Source: Thermoanaerobaculales bacterium | GTDB taxonomy: Bacteria; Acidobacteriota; Thermoanaerobaculia; Thermoanaerobaculales; Sulfomarinibacteraceae | Length of the DNA: 54,601 nt | NCBI GenBank assembly: GCA_025456145.1 | Contig: JALOLD010000021.1 | Location: forward strand, 1-54,601 | Direction of reading: 5' to 3' | In this document: positions 7,222 through 16,182 of the stretch, one piece after another | How positions within the stretch are numbered: the first letter of the stretch is position 1 | Layout: each line of letters starts with the position of its first letter | Made by a program: the position numbers and the translations under genes | The notes under the pieces: model-generated | Databases searched by the model: none | Told to the model about the DNA's origin: nothing | The model's input: the letters and a program-made list of their open reading frames with translations, nothing else

Positions 7222-9579
7222 ATGGCGGTCCCTGACGTTCACGCGGCCGCGCCTCGCCGCGGCGAAGGGTTCCTCTCGCGGCTGAAGATCCGGCACAAGC
7301 TCCTGCTCAGCTACTCGGCGCTGCTCGTCCTGGTCGCCCTGGTCGGCAACGGCACGGTCTACCTGCTCGTCCGGCACTCGATCCTCCAGGCCATCGAGAG
7401 CGAGCTCGAGACGACCACCGCCGTCATCGCCGAGATGGTCCACTCGAGCGCCCAGGCGGCGGTGCGGAACCGGCTGCGCACCATCGCCGGCTTCGGTCTC
7501 GAGGTCGCCCGCTTCTTCCACGTCAGCTCGCTGACCGGGCTGATGACCGAGGCCGACGCGCGCCGCGAGGCCGGCGAGCTGCTGCTCCTGCTCGAGATCG
7601 GCCAGTCCGGCTACATCTACTGCCTCAACAGCCAGGGCGTGCTCGAGGTCCACCCCAAGGAGGCCCTGCGCGGCGCGGACCTGTCGAGCTACGCTTTCAT
7701 CCAGGACCAGATCGCGCGTCGCCGGGGCTACCTCGAGTACGAGTGGCAGAACCCCGACGACGCCGCCGACCGCCCGAAGGCGCTCTACATGGAGTACTTC
7801 GAGCCCTGGGACTGGATCGTCTCGGCGTCGTCCTACCGCACCGAGTTCGCCTCGCTGATCGAGGTCGACGACTTCCGCGACAAGATCCTCGCCCTGCGCT
7901 TCGGCGAGACCGGCTACCCGTACGTGATCGACGGCGCCGGGAACGTCATCATCCACCCCAGCCTGACCGGGAACGTGCTCGAACTGAGAGACTCTCGTGG
8001 CCGAGCCTTCATCCGCGAGATCTGCGCCAAGCGCAACGGCACGACGGCCTACACCTGGCAGAACCACGGCGAGGCCGAGTACCGCGAGAAGCTCGCGGTC
8101 TACCGGTATCTGCCCGAGCTCGACTGGATCGTCGTCGCCGCCTCCTACAGCGACGAGTTCCTGGCGCCGCTGGCGAGGGTCCGGCGGACCTTCGCCGCCA
8201 CCACTCTGGTCACGCTGCTGCTCTTAGTGCCGTTCACGGTCGCGGTCAGCTCGACCATCACCCGGCCCCTCGAGCAGCTCGTCGGCCAGCTGCGGCGCGG
8301 CGCCGAGGGCGACTTCACCGCCCGCTCGACGATCGCTTCCGGCGACGAGATCGGGCGCCTCGCCCGCTACTTCAACCAGTTCATGTCGCACCTCGCCGAG
8401 GCCGAGTCCGAGCGCGGGCGGATGGAGGCGGAGCGGTCGAGGATGGCGGCGCGGCTGCGCCAGTCGGAGAAGATGGAGGCGGTCGGCCAGCTCGCCGGCG
8501 GGATGGCCCACGACTTCAACAACATCCTCGCCGCGGTGATCGGCCACGCCGACCTGGTGCTCGGAGGGGAGCTGACGCCCGAGGCCCGGCGACACGTCGA
8601 GCAGATCGTCACCGCCGCCGAGCGGGCGACCAGCCTGACCAGGACGCTGCTCGACTTCTCGCGCAAGAGCGCGGTCCACTCGACCGACATCGACGTCTGT
8701 GCGCTGGTCCGGGAGGTCGTCGCCCTGCTCGCCCACAGCATCGACAAGCGGATCGCGATCTCCACCGACTTCGAGGACGGGGCCTTCGTCGTGCGCGGCG
8801 ATGCCGGACGGCTCCAGAACACGCTGCTCAACCTCGCCCTCAACGCCCGCGACGCGATGCCCGACGGGGGGCGGATGGTGCTCGCGGTCCGGCGCTGCAG
8901 CGACGCCGAGTGCGCGGCGGTCGCGCTGCCGAGTAGCCCCGAGGGGTGCGTCCGGGTTGCGGTCACCGACACCGGCGTCGGGATCGACCCGGCGGTCGCC
9001 GGCCGGGTCTTCGAGCCCTTCTTCACGACCAAGGAGGCCGGCCGCGGTACCGGTCTGGGTCTGACCTCGGCCTACGGCTGCGTGCGCGGTCACGGCGGCG
9101 CCATCGAGATCCGCAGCGCGCCCGGCGGCGGGACGACGGTCGAGGTCTTCCTGCCGCTCGTCCGACCCGGCGACGCTCCTGCGCCGTCGGGGAGCCGGCC
9201 GGCGACGGCCCGCCAGAGCGGGCTCGCCCTGGTCGTCGACGACGAGGACGCGATCCGCTCCTATGCCGAGGAGGCGTTGCGCGATCTCGGCTTCGAGGTC
9301 GTCGGCTGCCGCGACGGCGTCGAGGCGGTCGAGGCGTACGCCGAGCGGAAGGGAGACGTCAGGCTCGTGCTGCTCGACCTGGTGATGCCGCGGCTCGACG
9401 GCGCCCAGACCCTCGAGCGGCTGCGCGAGATCGACCCCGAGGTCGTGGTCATCCTGTCCTCGGGCTACCCCGGCGACACCGGCGTCGGCCGGGACATGCC
9501 GCCCGGCGCCGCCGCCTATCTCGCCAAGCCCTACCGGCTCGACGAGCTGTCCCGGGTGGTCGGCCGCGTGCTCGGCTGA
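7222..9579 (+). CDS. Hybrid sensor histidine kinase with periplasmic Cache region and receiver domain
   Basis: The 785-residue kinase has helix 1 at about 27-50, a periplasmic region (about 55-320) with two Cache-like segments (IGQSGYIYCLNSQGVLEVHP and FGETGYPYVIDGAGNVIIHP), helix 2 at about 325-346 and a HAMP segment to about 400. The HisKA box is AGGMAHDFNN with phospho-acceptor His430. The ATPase domain has an N-box (NLALNARDA, Asn541), DTGVGI and GRGTGLGL. A C-terminal receiver (about 668-785) has Asp673/Asp674, phospho-acceptor Asp719 in LLDLVMP and Lys769. The two Cache repeats suggest sensing of a small periplasmic ligand, perhaps an organic acid or amino acid. No separate response regulator lies nearby, so the output partner is elsewhere. 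Confidence 0.92.
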   Translation: MAVPDVHAAAPRRGEGFLSRLKIRHKLLLSYSALLVLVALVGNGTVYLLVRHSILQAIESELETTTAVIAEMVHSSAQAAVRNRLRTIAGFGLEVARFFHVSSLTGLMTEADARREAGELLLLLEIGQSGYIYCLNSQGVLEVHPKEALRGADLSSYAFIQDQIARRRGYLEYEWQNPDDAADRPKALYMEYFEPWDWIVSASSYRTEFASLIEVDDFRDKILALRFGETGYPYVIDGAGNVIIHPSLTGNVLELRDSRGRAFIREICAKRNGTTAYTWQNHGEAEYREKLAVYRYLPELDWIVVAASYSDEFLAPLARVRRTFAATTLVTLLLLVPFTVAVSSTITRPLEQLVGQLRRGAEGDFTARSTIASGDEIGRLARYFNQFMSHLAEAESERGRMEAERSRMAARLRQSEKMEAVGQLAGGMAHDFNNILAAVIGHADLVLGGELTPEARRHVEQIVTAAERATSLTRTLLDFSRKSAVHSTDIDVCALVREVVALLAHSIDKRIAISTDFEDGAFVVRGDAGRLQNTLLNLALNARDAMPDGGRMVLAVRRCSDAECAAVALPSSPEGCVRVAVTDTGVGIDPAVAGRVFEPFFTTKEAGRGTGLGLTSAYGCVRGHGGAIEIRSAPGGGTTVEVFLPLVRPGDAPAPSGSRPATARQSGLALVVDDEDAIRSYAEEALRDLGFEVVGCRDGVEAVEAYAERKGDVRLVLLDLVMPRLDGAQTLERLREIDPEVVVILSSGYPGDTGVGRDMPPGAAAYLAKPYRLDELSRVVGRVLG

Positions 9580-9624
9580 GCGGCGGCGGAGCGCCACCAC
9601 GGGAAGCCGTACCGGGGGCCGCGG

Positions 9625-9630
9625 TAGAAT
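9625..9630 (+). promoter_or_regulatory. Candidate -10 (TAGAAT) for the outer-membrane barrel gene
   Basis: TAGAAT lies 34 bases before ATG 9665. The leader would be under 30 bases and contains the ribosome binding site AAGGAGGG (9651-9658). No clear -35. Confidence 0.45.
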
Positions 9631-9664
9631 GCACCCGAGATCGGCGGTACAAGGAGGGCGAGGC

Positions 9665-10246
9665 ATGGGACGGACGACCGGCACGGCGGCGGTGGCGATG
9701 GCGGTGGCGATGGCGGCGTTGACGGCGTCGCCCGCCGGGGCCGAGAGCGGTCTCTACCTCGGTGCGAGCGTCGGCCGGACGACCCTCGCGATCGACGATG
9801 TCGACCTCGATCTCGAGAGCTTCGACTTCGAGGCCGACGACACCGCCTACAAGGTCATCGTCGGCTACCGTCTGCTCGGCTTCCTCGCGGTCGAGGGGAG
9901 CTACATCGACTTCGGCAGCCTGTCCGACTCGATCGACACGATCGAGGGCACGGCGAGCCTCGAGGCCGAGCTCACCGGCTTCGACGCGGTTGCCATGGGG
10001 ATGCTGCCCCTCGGCATCGCCGATCTCTTCGTCAAGGCCGGTGTCGTCGTCTGGGACGCCGATCTCCGCTCGGCCCTCGGCGAGCTCTCCGTGGAGGAGT
10101 CCGACAGCGGCACCGACCTGGTCTACGGCGCCGGCGCCCAGGTGAGGTTCAAGGGCCTCGCGGTGCGCGCCGAGATCGAGTTCTTCGACGTTGCCGACGC
10201 CGACAACCTCTACCTGATCACGGTCGGCGCGACCTACACCTTCTGA
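9665..10246 (+). CDS. Small outer-membrane beta-barrel protein (OmpA/OmpW-like porin family)
   Basis: The 193-residue product has a signal peptide ending ASPAGA-ES. It then alternates hydrophobic and polar residues in short strands (GLYLGASVG, YKVIVGYRLLGFLAVEGSYIDFG, GLAVRAEIEFFDV) and ends LITVGATYTF. The terminal Phe and aromatic pattern are the usual beta-signal for outer-membrane insertion. The size fits an 8-stranded barrel. ATG 9665 is chosen for its strong AAGGAGGG. It may be an attachment or structural porin; no ligand can be inferred. It does not carry the FxDGFESG tail of other exported proteins here. Confidence 0.8.
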   Translation: MGRTTGTAAVAMAVAMAALTASPAGAESGLYLGASVGRTTLAIDDVDLDLESFDFEADDTAYKVIVGYRLLGFLAVEGSYIDFGSLSDSIDTIEGTASLEAELTGFDAVAMGMLPLGIADLFVKAGVVVWDADLRSALGELSVEESDSGTDLVYGAGAQVRFKGLAVRAEIEFFDVADADNLYLITVGATYTF

Positions 10247-10277
10247 GCCGCCCCCGACCGTCCCGCGGGTCGCTCCG

Positions 10278-10283
10278 TATAAT
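10278..10283 (+). promoter_or_regulatory. Consensus -10 (TATAAT) giving a leaderless transcript
   Basis: A perfect TATAAT ends 7 bases before ATG 10291, so the expected transcription start is at the start codon. The alternative ATG at 10282 lies inside the hexamer. No ribosome binding site is present. Confidence 0.55.
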
Positions 10284-10290
10284 GCACGTC

Positions 10291-11388
10291 ATGGTCGATC
10301 GTGAGCGACCCCCGGCCGGCGGCCCTTGGCGGGCGAGCCCCTGGCTCCACCGCGAGGCGGAGCGTCTCTACCAGCCGCTGAGCGGTTGCGAGCTGCGGCC
10401 GGGCGAGCCGGGGCATGACGAGGTGCGGAGGCTCTCCGAGAGCGGGGCGACCCTCGAGGTCCTCGACGAGGCGCAGCGCGGATGGCTCGCCGAGGGCTGG
10501 CTCGAGCCGGTGGCCGCCGACCGGTCCCGCGAGCACCGGCTCCGCTATGTCTCCCTCGAGACCTGCTCGAGCTGCACCCAGGGCTGCTACTTCTGCCCGG
10601 TCGGCACCGCGCCGCGGCCGACCGAGCTGATGCCGACCGGGCTTTTCGAGTCGATCGTCGGTCAGCTCGTCGCCCACCGGGCGACCATCGAGGCGGTCGG
10701 GCTGTCGAACTACAACGAGCCGACCTTCGACCGCCGCTTCGTCGACCAGGTGGCCTGCCTCAAGGAGCACGGCCTGCCGCCGGCGGTGCTCACCAACGCC
10801 TCCAACTTCACCCCCGACAAGGTCGACGCGATCGTCGCCCTCGGTGGTCTGGTCTACCTCGGGGTCAACATCTCGACCCTGGACCGCGAGCGCTACCGGG
10901 CCGACCGCGGCAAGGACCACCTGCCCCAGGTGCTCGCCCACCTCGACTACATGAAGGACAAGGCGGTCGCCGAGACCATGGCCCTGGTCGTGCTCGGTCA
11001 CCAGGACGAGGCCCACCGCCGCGAGGTCGAGGCGATCGAGGCGCGGTTCGCCGGCTCGAGCTTCGTCGTGCGGCCCTTCGACATCATGGACCGGGCCGGC
11101 TGGCTGCCCCTCGGCCGCGGCCCCGAGCGCCCGCACCGCCGGCTGCGCGGCTGCGACAACATGGGTTCGCGGCCCCTCGAGCACCTCCACATCACGACCG
11201 CCGGCAAGGTCGTCTTCTGCTGCGAGGACTACGACGAGGTCCACACCGTCGGCGACCTGACGAAGCAGACCGTCGACGAGGTGCTCACCGGCGACGAGAT
11301 CGCCCGGCTGCGCCGCTGGACCTACGGTCTCGAGGACGCGCCGGAGCGCTTCATCTGCCGCAACTGCCTGTTCGCCCTCGCCGACTGA
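10291..11388 (+). CDS. Radical SAM enzyme with SPASM-like C-terminus
   Basis: The 365-residue enzyme has the 4Fe-4S/SAM motif CTQGCYFC (Cys95, Cys99, Cys102, with Cys92 just before). The C-terminus is cysteine-rich (CDN at about 290, FCCEDYD and CRNC near the end) in a SPASM/Twitch-like arrangement for auxiliary clusters. SPASM enzymes often modify peptides or act in cofactor and sugar chemistry. I see no small precursor peptide gene next to it. The sequence ITTAGKVVFCCEDYDEVHTV is typical of the SPASM core. The start at 10291 fits a leaderless transcript. Substrate unknown. Confidence 0.8.
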   Translation: MVDRERPPAGGPWRASPWLHREAERLYQPLSGCELRPGEPGHDEVRRLSESGATLEVLDEAQRGWLAEGWLEPVAADRSREHRLRYVSLETCSSCTQGCYFCPVGTAPRPTELMPTGLFESIVGQLVAHRATIEAVGLSNYNEPTFDRRFVDQVACLKEHGLPPAVLTNASNFTPDKVDAIVALGGLVYLGVNISTLDRERYRADRGKDHLPQVLAHLDYMKDKAVAETMALVVLGHQDEAHRREVEAIEARFAGSSFVVRPFDIMDRAGWLPLGRGPERPHRRLRGCDNMGSRPLEHLHITTAGKVVFCCEDYDEVHTVGDLTKQTVDEVLTGDEIARLRRWTYGLEDAPERFICRNCLFALAD

Positions 11389-11407
11389 GACCCCGACAGG
11401 CGTGCGC

Positions 11408-11436
11408 TTGCGCCGTGGCAGCCGGCGTTGTACGGT
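11408..11436 (+). promoter_or_regulatory. Candidate promoter TTGCGC-17-TACGGT for the secreted protease
   Basis: A -35-like TTGCGC (11408-11413) and a -10-like TACGGT (11431-11436) are separated by 17 bases. They lie about 90 bases before ATG 11525. Confidence 0.35.
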
Positions 11437-11524
11437 GGCTACCTCAGCACGCTGGCGGGCCTCGGACGGCGAGTCTCGACACCGGCGGCGGCCCGCCACC
11501 GCCGATCGACCCGGGAGGTCCCAG

Positions 11525-13657
11525 ATGAGAGCCACCACCGCCGCAGCCCTGATCGCCGTCGTCGCCCTCGCCCTGCTCGCCGCACCGGCCGAGGCGGGCA
11601 AGCCCCTCAACCGCCCCGAGCGCGCCGTGGTCGGCCATGGCCAGGAGCTCGTCGTCGTGCCCGACCTCGACCGCGCGGTCAGGGTCGGCGACGTGAGGAT
11701 CTGGGGCGAGGCGATCCACGTCAAGGACGCCTCCTTCCTCAAGCCGCACTTCGCCGCGGTCAACCTGCGCGCCGGCGACACCCTCGTCGTGCGCTCGGCG
11801 ACCGGGCACGTCGTCGAGACGATCACCGGTCGCGGGCCGAAGGACCTCGGCAGCTTCTGGGGTCTGTCGGCGCGCGGCGAGGAGCTCCATCTCGAGCTCC
11901 AGCTCCGCCACGCCTACCCGAACCCCCCGTTCCGCATCGACCGGCTGATCGTCGGCGACGTCGATCCACTCGCCGGCTCGGGCCCCGAGAGCATCTGCCC
12001 GCCCGAGGACTTCGAGGACGTGATCTGCTACCAGTCCGACGCCGGCAAGTGGGCCAACGTCCAGGCCTCGGTGGGGCTGATGAACGTCGGCTCGAACCCG
12101 ACCTCCGGGCTGTGGTGCTCGGGCTCCAACGTCTCGCCCAACAACTACGTGCTCTCCAACGACCACTGCATCACCAGCCAGGCCGAGTGCGACACCACCG
12201 AGTTCGTCTTCCGCTACTACAACCAGAACTGCGGCAGCGGTCCGACGACCCCTGACTGGCAGAGCTTCCGCTGCGACGACATCGTCGTCTCGTCGCCCTA
12301 TGTCAGCTGCGAGGCGACGGTAACGACCCTCGACTTCACCCTCAACTCGGTGATCGGCGACCCGGCCACGACCTTCGGCTATGCGACCCCCGACCCCAAC
12401 CCGGTCACCGACGGCGAAGGGATCTACATCATCCAGCACCCGGCCGGCCGGCCGCACGAGATCGCCCACGGCGACGGCGTCGATGTCGATGCCGACCCGC
12501 CCAACCTGCGCTACTACGACACCCTCGACACCGAGGGGGGAAGCTCGGGCTCGCCGATCTACCGCGACGCCGACGACAAGCTCATCGGGCTCCACCACTG
12601 CGGCGGGTGCACCACCCCGGGCACCGGCAACCGGGGCATGATGATGTCCGACATCTACCCGCTCATCGAGAGCTACCTGTGCTCGGCGACGCTGACCCTG
12701 GCCCCGTCGGGGACCCAGGGCCTCGCCGAGGTCGCGGGCAACGGCAACGCGATCCTCGAGCCCGGCGAGAGCTGGCAGTTCACCCCGATGGTCCGCAACG
12801 GGGCGTGCAGCGACGACGCCGTCGGCGTCACCTCCACGGTCAGCCTCAACCCCGGCTCGACCGGGCCGGTGGTCATCAGCAACGGCGCGGCCTCCTTCGG
12901 CGACATCGCCGCCGGCGCCACCGCCGGCTCGGCGCTGCCGGTGGGGTTCGACCTCGACCCGTCCGCGGTGTGCGGCGAGGAGGTGGTCTTCGACCTCGGC
13001 GACATCATGGCGGCGAACGGCGGTCCCTTCCCGGGCCAGACGGCGATGCTCACGGTGCCGGTCGGCGAGCTCGTCCACACCACCCTCATGCTCGAGGACT
13101 TCGCCGCCGGCATCCCGGCGACCTGGACGGTGGTCCACAGCGGGACCGCCACCGGCGCCGCTTCGACCTGGACCACCGCCAACCCGGGCGGTCGCACCCT
13201 CGCCCTGACCGCGCCCTTCGCGATCGTCGACTCCGACGAGGCGGGCTCGGGCGTCACCCACGACGAGGAGATGATCACCTCGACCGTCGACTGCACCGGC
13301 TTCGAGCAGATCGAGCTGCGCTTCAACCACGACTTCAACTGGTACAGCGGCGGCAACGACGAGCAGTGCGACGTCGACGTCCGCTCCTCCGCCACCGGTG
13401 GGTCGTGGGTCAACGTCGCCAACTTCTCGGGGGGCCCGGCCTCGGGCCAGGCCGCGGTCGACATCTCGGCCCAGGCGGTCGACCAGACCGATGTCCAGGT
13501 CCGCTTCCACTACTACAACGCCACCTACGAGTGGTGGTGGGCGGTCGACGACGTCGAGATCGCCGGCGGCACCTTCGTCTGCGACACCGCCGGCGCGCTC
13601 TTCGCCGACGACTTCGAGACCGGCACGACCCAGGCCTGGTCGATGGTCCTGCCCTGA
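11525..13657 (+). CDS. Secreted trypsin-like serine protease with C-terminal FxDDFETG tag
   Basis: The 710-residue product has a signal peptide (MRATTAAALIAVVALALLAA, cleavage after AEA) and a pro-region of about 130 residues. The chymotrypsin-fold protease domain follows: His214 in SNDHC, Asp270 in TTLDFTL and Ser341 in GGSSGSP, a variant of GDSGGP. Many Cys pairs suggest disulfides and export. Beta-rich domains follow (about 385-520), then a concanavalin/jelly-roll-like segment (MLEDFAAGIPATWTVVHSG; WWWAVDDVEIAGG). The protein ends FADDFETGTTQAWSMVLP, the tail shared with three other proteins. GGGAGG precedes ATG 11525. It probably acts outside the cell on proteins. Confidence 0.88.
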   Translation: MRATTAAALIAVVALALLAAPAEAGKPLNRPERAVVGHGQELVVVPDLDRAVRVGDVRIWGEAIHVKDASFLKPHFAAVNLRAGDTLVVRSATGHVVETITGRGPKDLGSFWGLSARGEELHLELQLRHAYPNPPFRIDRLIVGDVDPLAGSGPESICPPEDFEDVICYQSDAGKWANVQASVGLMNVGSNPTSGLWCSGSNVSPNNYVLSNDHCITSQAECDTTEFVFRYYNQNCGSGPTTPDWQSFRCDDIVVSSPYVSCEATVTTLDFTLNSVIGDPATTFGYATPDPNPVTDGEGIYIIQHPAGRPHEIAHGDGVDVDADPPNLRYYDTLDTEGGSSGSPIYRDADDKLIGLHHCGGCTTPGTGNRGMMMSDIYPLIESYLCSATLTLAPSGTQGLAEVAGNGNAILEPGESWQFTPMVRNGACSDDAVGVTSTVSLNPGSTGPVVISNGAASFGDIAAGATAGSALPVGFDLDPSAVCGEEVVFDLGDIMAANGGPFPGQTAMLTVPVGELVHTTLMLEDFAAGIPATWTVVHSGTATGAASTWTTANPGGRTLALTAPFAIVDSDEAGSGVTHDEEMITSTVDCTGFEQIELRFNHDFNWYSGGNDEQCDVDVRSSATGGSWVNVANFSGGPASGQAAVDISAQAVDQTDVQVRFHYYNATYEWWWAVDDVEIAGGTFVCDTAGALFADDFETGTTQAWSMVLP

Positions 13658-13686
13658 CGCGCGAGATCTCTCGACGCGGCGGCGGG

Positions 13687-13692
13687 TAGAAT
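13687..13692 (+). promoter_or_regulatory. Candidate -10 (TAGAAT), leaderless transcript
   Basis: TAGAAT ends 7 bases before ATG 13700, placing the expected transcription start on the start codon. No ribosome binding site is present. Confidence 0.5.
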
Positions 13693-13699
13693 CGCCGCG

Positions 13700-15973
13700 A
13701 TGGAAACGAGCACCCACAGGCTCGCCGGAGCTGGACCGCCGGAGCGGTCGCCGCTGCGCCTCTGGGGCCTCGGCAACCGCCGTCTCGACATCGGGCTGAC
13801 GCTTCTCACGGTCGCCGCCCTGGCGGCGTCGCGCTTCGCCCTGCTCGCCTCGGGGCCGTGGGAGTGGGACGAGACGATCTTCGCGCGGGGGATGCTCGAC
13901 TTCTCCCTCGCGGCGCACTTCCCGCAGCCGCCGGGCTTTCCCGGTCTGCTCGCCCTCGGCCACCTGCTGCTGCCGCTGGCCGGCGAGCCCTACCGGGCGC
14001 TCCAGCTGGTGTCGGCGATCGCCTCGGTCTCGATGCTCTGGCCGCTGGCCGCCCTCGGGCGTCGGGTCGCCCCGCCGGCGGTGGCGATGGCGGCGGCGCT
14101 GCTCGTCCTCAGCCTGCCCGGGCCGTGGCTCTTCTCGGTGCGCGGCTTCTCGACGATGGCGGCGGCGGCCCTCGCCCTCGCCGCGGCGGCGCTGCTCCCG
14201 GGGGGGCTCGGGGGCCGCCGGGCGACCGCCTTCACGCTGCTGCTCACCGCCGCCTTCCTGGTCCGCCCGATCCTGCTGCCGACGGTCGGTCTGCTCTGGC
14301 TGCTCGGGGTCGAGACGGTGCGGCCGCGCCGTCGCCTGGTCGCGGGGATGGTGCTCGGGACGATCGCGGTGGCGGTGGCGGTCGTCGTCATGGCCCGCCT
14401 CGAGGGCGGGTGGGCGGCCTTTGTCGAGCCCTTCGTCAGCCACGCCAGCTTCCACACCGACCGGCTCCACCGCAACACCCGGGAGCTCGCCGAGATCGGC
14501 CTGATCACCGGGGTCGGCGGGATGGTCCCGGCGGCGCTGCTCGCGGCGGCCGCGGCGCTCGGTCTCGCGGTCTGGTGGCGCCGGGTCGGTCCGCGCGCCG
14601 CCATCGCCTGGGCGGCGGTGCTCGGCCTGACCATGGCCCAGCTGGTCATGCTCCAGAACCGCTCCTACGCCCGCTACGCGGTCGGGGTCCAGCTCGCGAC
14701 CGCGCCCCTTCTCGCCGGCGCGGCCTCGCTCGCCGCGCCGCCCTTCGCCGTCGCCGGGCTGCTCGGCGCCGCCGGCGCCGCGGTCTGGTGGTCGCTGCCG
14801 CTGGTCGTCGAGCAGCGCCGCGAGACCTTCGGCGCCTGGCAGGCGACCCTCGAGGCGGCCGATCGCGCCGCCGAGCGCGGCTGGACGGCGGTGGTCGAGC
14901 CCGAGGTCTGGGTCTTCTCCTCTTACTGGTGGTCGGTGCTCGCCTGGCGCGGCGAGCCGGCGCCGCCGATGGTGCTGTCGCCGCGTGCCCCCGAGCCGTG
15001 GCGGGGCGTCGACCGGCCCTGGCTGGTCGCCACCGTCCACCCCCACCTCTACTGGCCGTCGCTGACCGGGTCGGCGCGGGCCTGGGGCGAGGTCTCGGCG
15101 CGGCTGCGGCCGCTCACCCAGGTCCGGTTCCTGGCCGCCGCGGTGATCGACAACCCGCCGCTGCCGGTCGGCCGCTGGTGGACCCTCGAGCGCCTCGGCG
15201 ACGGGCGGCCCTTCATGTGGGCCGGACCCTCGGCCGAGCTCTGGCTTCCGCCGAGCCCGGCCGGAACGCTGGTCGGGCTCGAGCTGCGTCCGGCCCCCGG
15301 GGCTGACCCGCTGGTCGTCGAGATCAGCCACGGCGGCGGCCGCTTCGAGCTCGACGGCGAGGCGCCGGCGACCCGGCTGTGGGCCAGGACCACGGCCGAC
15401 ACACCGGCCGAGCCGATCGTCGTCCGGCTCGACCGGGCCGCCGGCTACCCGCCGGGCGGCGGCGACGAGCGGCCGCTCGCGGCCCAGCTCCTCGATGTCG
15501 TGGTCCGGCCGCCCGGAGCGGCCTGGACCGGCGGTTCCGCGACCGCGGCGGAGCGCGCCGGGCTGCGGCTCGAGGTCGAGGGTGCGTACGACCCCGAGCT
15601 CTTCCCCGGGCTCGGGCGCGGCGTCTGGCTGCGCCCCGAGGCGCGGCTGCAGCTGGAGGTCGACGAGCCGGGAACCGTCACCCTGAGGCTCGCTGCGCCG
15701 CGGCCGACGCCGGCCCGGCCGGCGCTGCTTCGCGACGGCGCGGTGGTCGCCGGGCCGGTCGACCTCGACCAACGCGCGGCGGCGATGGTCGCGGAGATCC
15801 GCGCGGACGACGTCGCGCGCGGCGTTGTCGAGCTCGGCGTCGTCAGCGAGCCCTACCGGCCATCGGCGGACGGCGGCGCCGACGGTCGTGAGCTCGGGGT
15901 GGTGCTGCTCGGGGTGTCCTTCGAGCCCGAGCGACCGAGCGCCGGCTGGTGGAGCCTTCCCGGCGACCGGTAA
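13700..15973 (+). CDS. GT-C fold membrane glycosyltransferase-like protein (PMT/ArnT-like)
   Basis: The 757-residue product has an N-terminal cytoplasmic stretch, a membrane helix at about 30-50 and a first lumenal loop with WEWDETIFARG. The acidic pair Asp57-Glu58 is where GT-C enzymes (PMT, ArnT, GT39/83) hold the catalytic or metal-binding acid. About ten membrane helices run to roughly residue 380. A soluble beta-rich periplasmic domain of about 370 residues follows. The likely role is transfer of a sugar from a polyprenyl-phosphate donor to an envelope acceptor. It resembles the protein at 52430-53968 in the first helices only. Confidence 0.7.
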   Translation: METSTHRLAGAGPPERSPLRLWGLGNRRLDIGLTLLTVAALAASRFALLASGPWEWDETIFARGMLDFSLAAHFPQPPGFPGLLALGHLLLPLAGEPYRALQLVSAIASVSMLWPLAALGRRVAPPAVAMAAALLVLSLPGPWLFSVRGFSTMAAAALALAAAALLPGGLGGRRATAFTLLLTAAFLVRPILLPTVGLLWLLGVETVRPRRRLVAGMVLGTIAVAVAVVVMARLEGGWAAFVEPFVSHASFHTDRLHRNTRELAEIGLITGVGGMVPAALLAAAAALGLAVWWRRVGPRAAIAWAAVLGLTMAQLVMLQNRSYARYAVGVQLATAPLLAGAASLAAPPFAVAGLLGAAGAAVWWSLPLVVEQRRETFGAWQATLEAADRAAERGWTAVVEPEVWVFSSYWWSVLAWRGEPAPPMVLSPRAPEPWRGVDRPWLVATVHPHLYWPSLTGSARAWGEVSARLRPLTQVRFLAAAVIDNPPLPVGRWWTLERLGDGRPFMWAGPSAELWLPPSPAGTLVGLELRPAPGADPLVVEISHGGGRFELDGEAPATRLWARTTADTPAEPIVVRLDRAAGYPPGGGDERPLAAQLLDVVVRPPGAAWTGGSATAAERAGLRLEVEGAYDPELFPGLGRGVWLRPEARLQLEVDEPGTVTLRLAAPRPTPARPALLRDGAVVAGPVDLDQRAAAMVAEIRADDVARGVVELGVVSEPYRPSADGGADGRELGVVLLGVSFEPERPSAGWWSLPGDR

Positions 15974-15982
15974 CGCAGCCGC

Positions 15983-16126
15983 TGCTTCGGTCGCTCCGCG
16001 GAGGCGATCGGGTTCTCAGGGGCACCGGCCTTCCGGGCCGCACCGCCTGGACGGCCGGGCGGCCCGGCGTCGCGTCGCCGGCACGGTCGCTCGTGGCGAA
16101 CCGGGAGCGCTGCGACCGTGTCGGCG
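15983..16126 (+). repeat. GC-rich dispersed repeat, copy 1
   Basis: The segment from about 15983, clearest at 16013-16116 (TTCTCAGGGGCACCGGCC onwards), recurs at 54057 and 54420 with few changes. It contains nested GGCC-rich inverted repeats (GGACGGCCGGGCGGCCCGGC). It lies between a stop at 15973 and the phosphatase gene. Confidence 0.85.
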
Positions 16127-16182
16127 GCTCTTCACGCCAGCTCAACACCCGTCGACCACCCTGCCCGAACGACGTCCGGACG

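Noticed and set aside
10282..10290. ATG 10282 as start of the SPASM radical SAM gene
   Set aside because: It lies within the TATAAT hexamer, so it could not be in the transcript; 10291 fits better.
11444..15772. 1442-codon minus-strand open frame antisense to the protease and GT-C genes
   Set aside because: It is an antisense shadow in GC-rich DNA: no signal, no domain, biased to Arg/Gly/Asp/Glu, and it covers two clear plus-strand genes.
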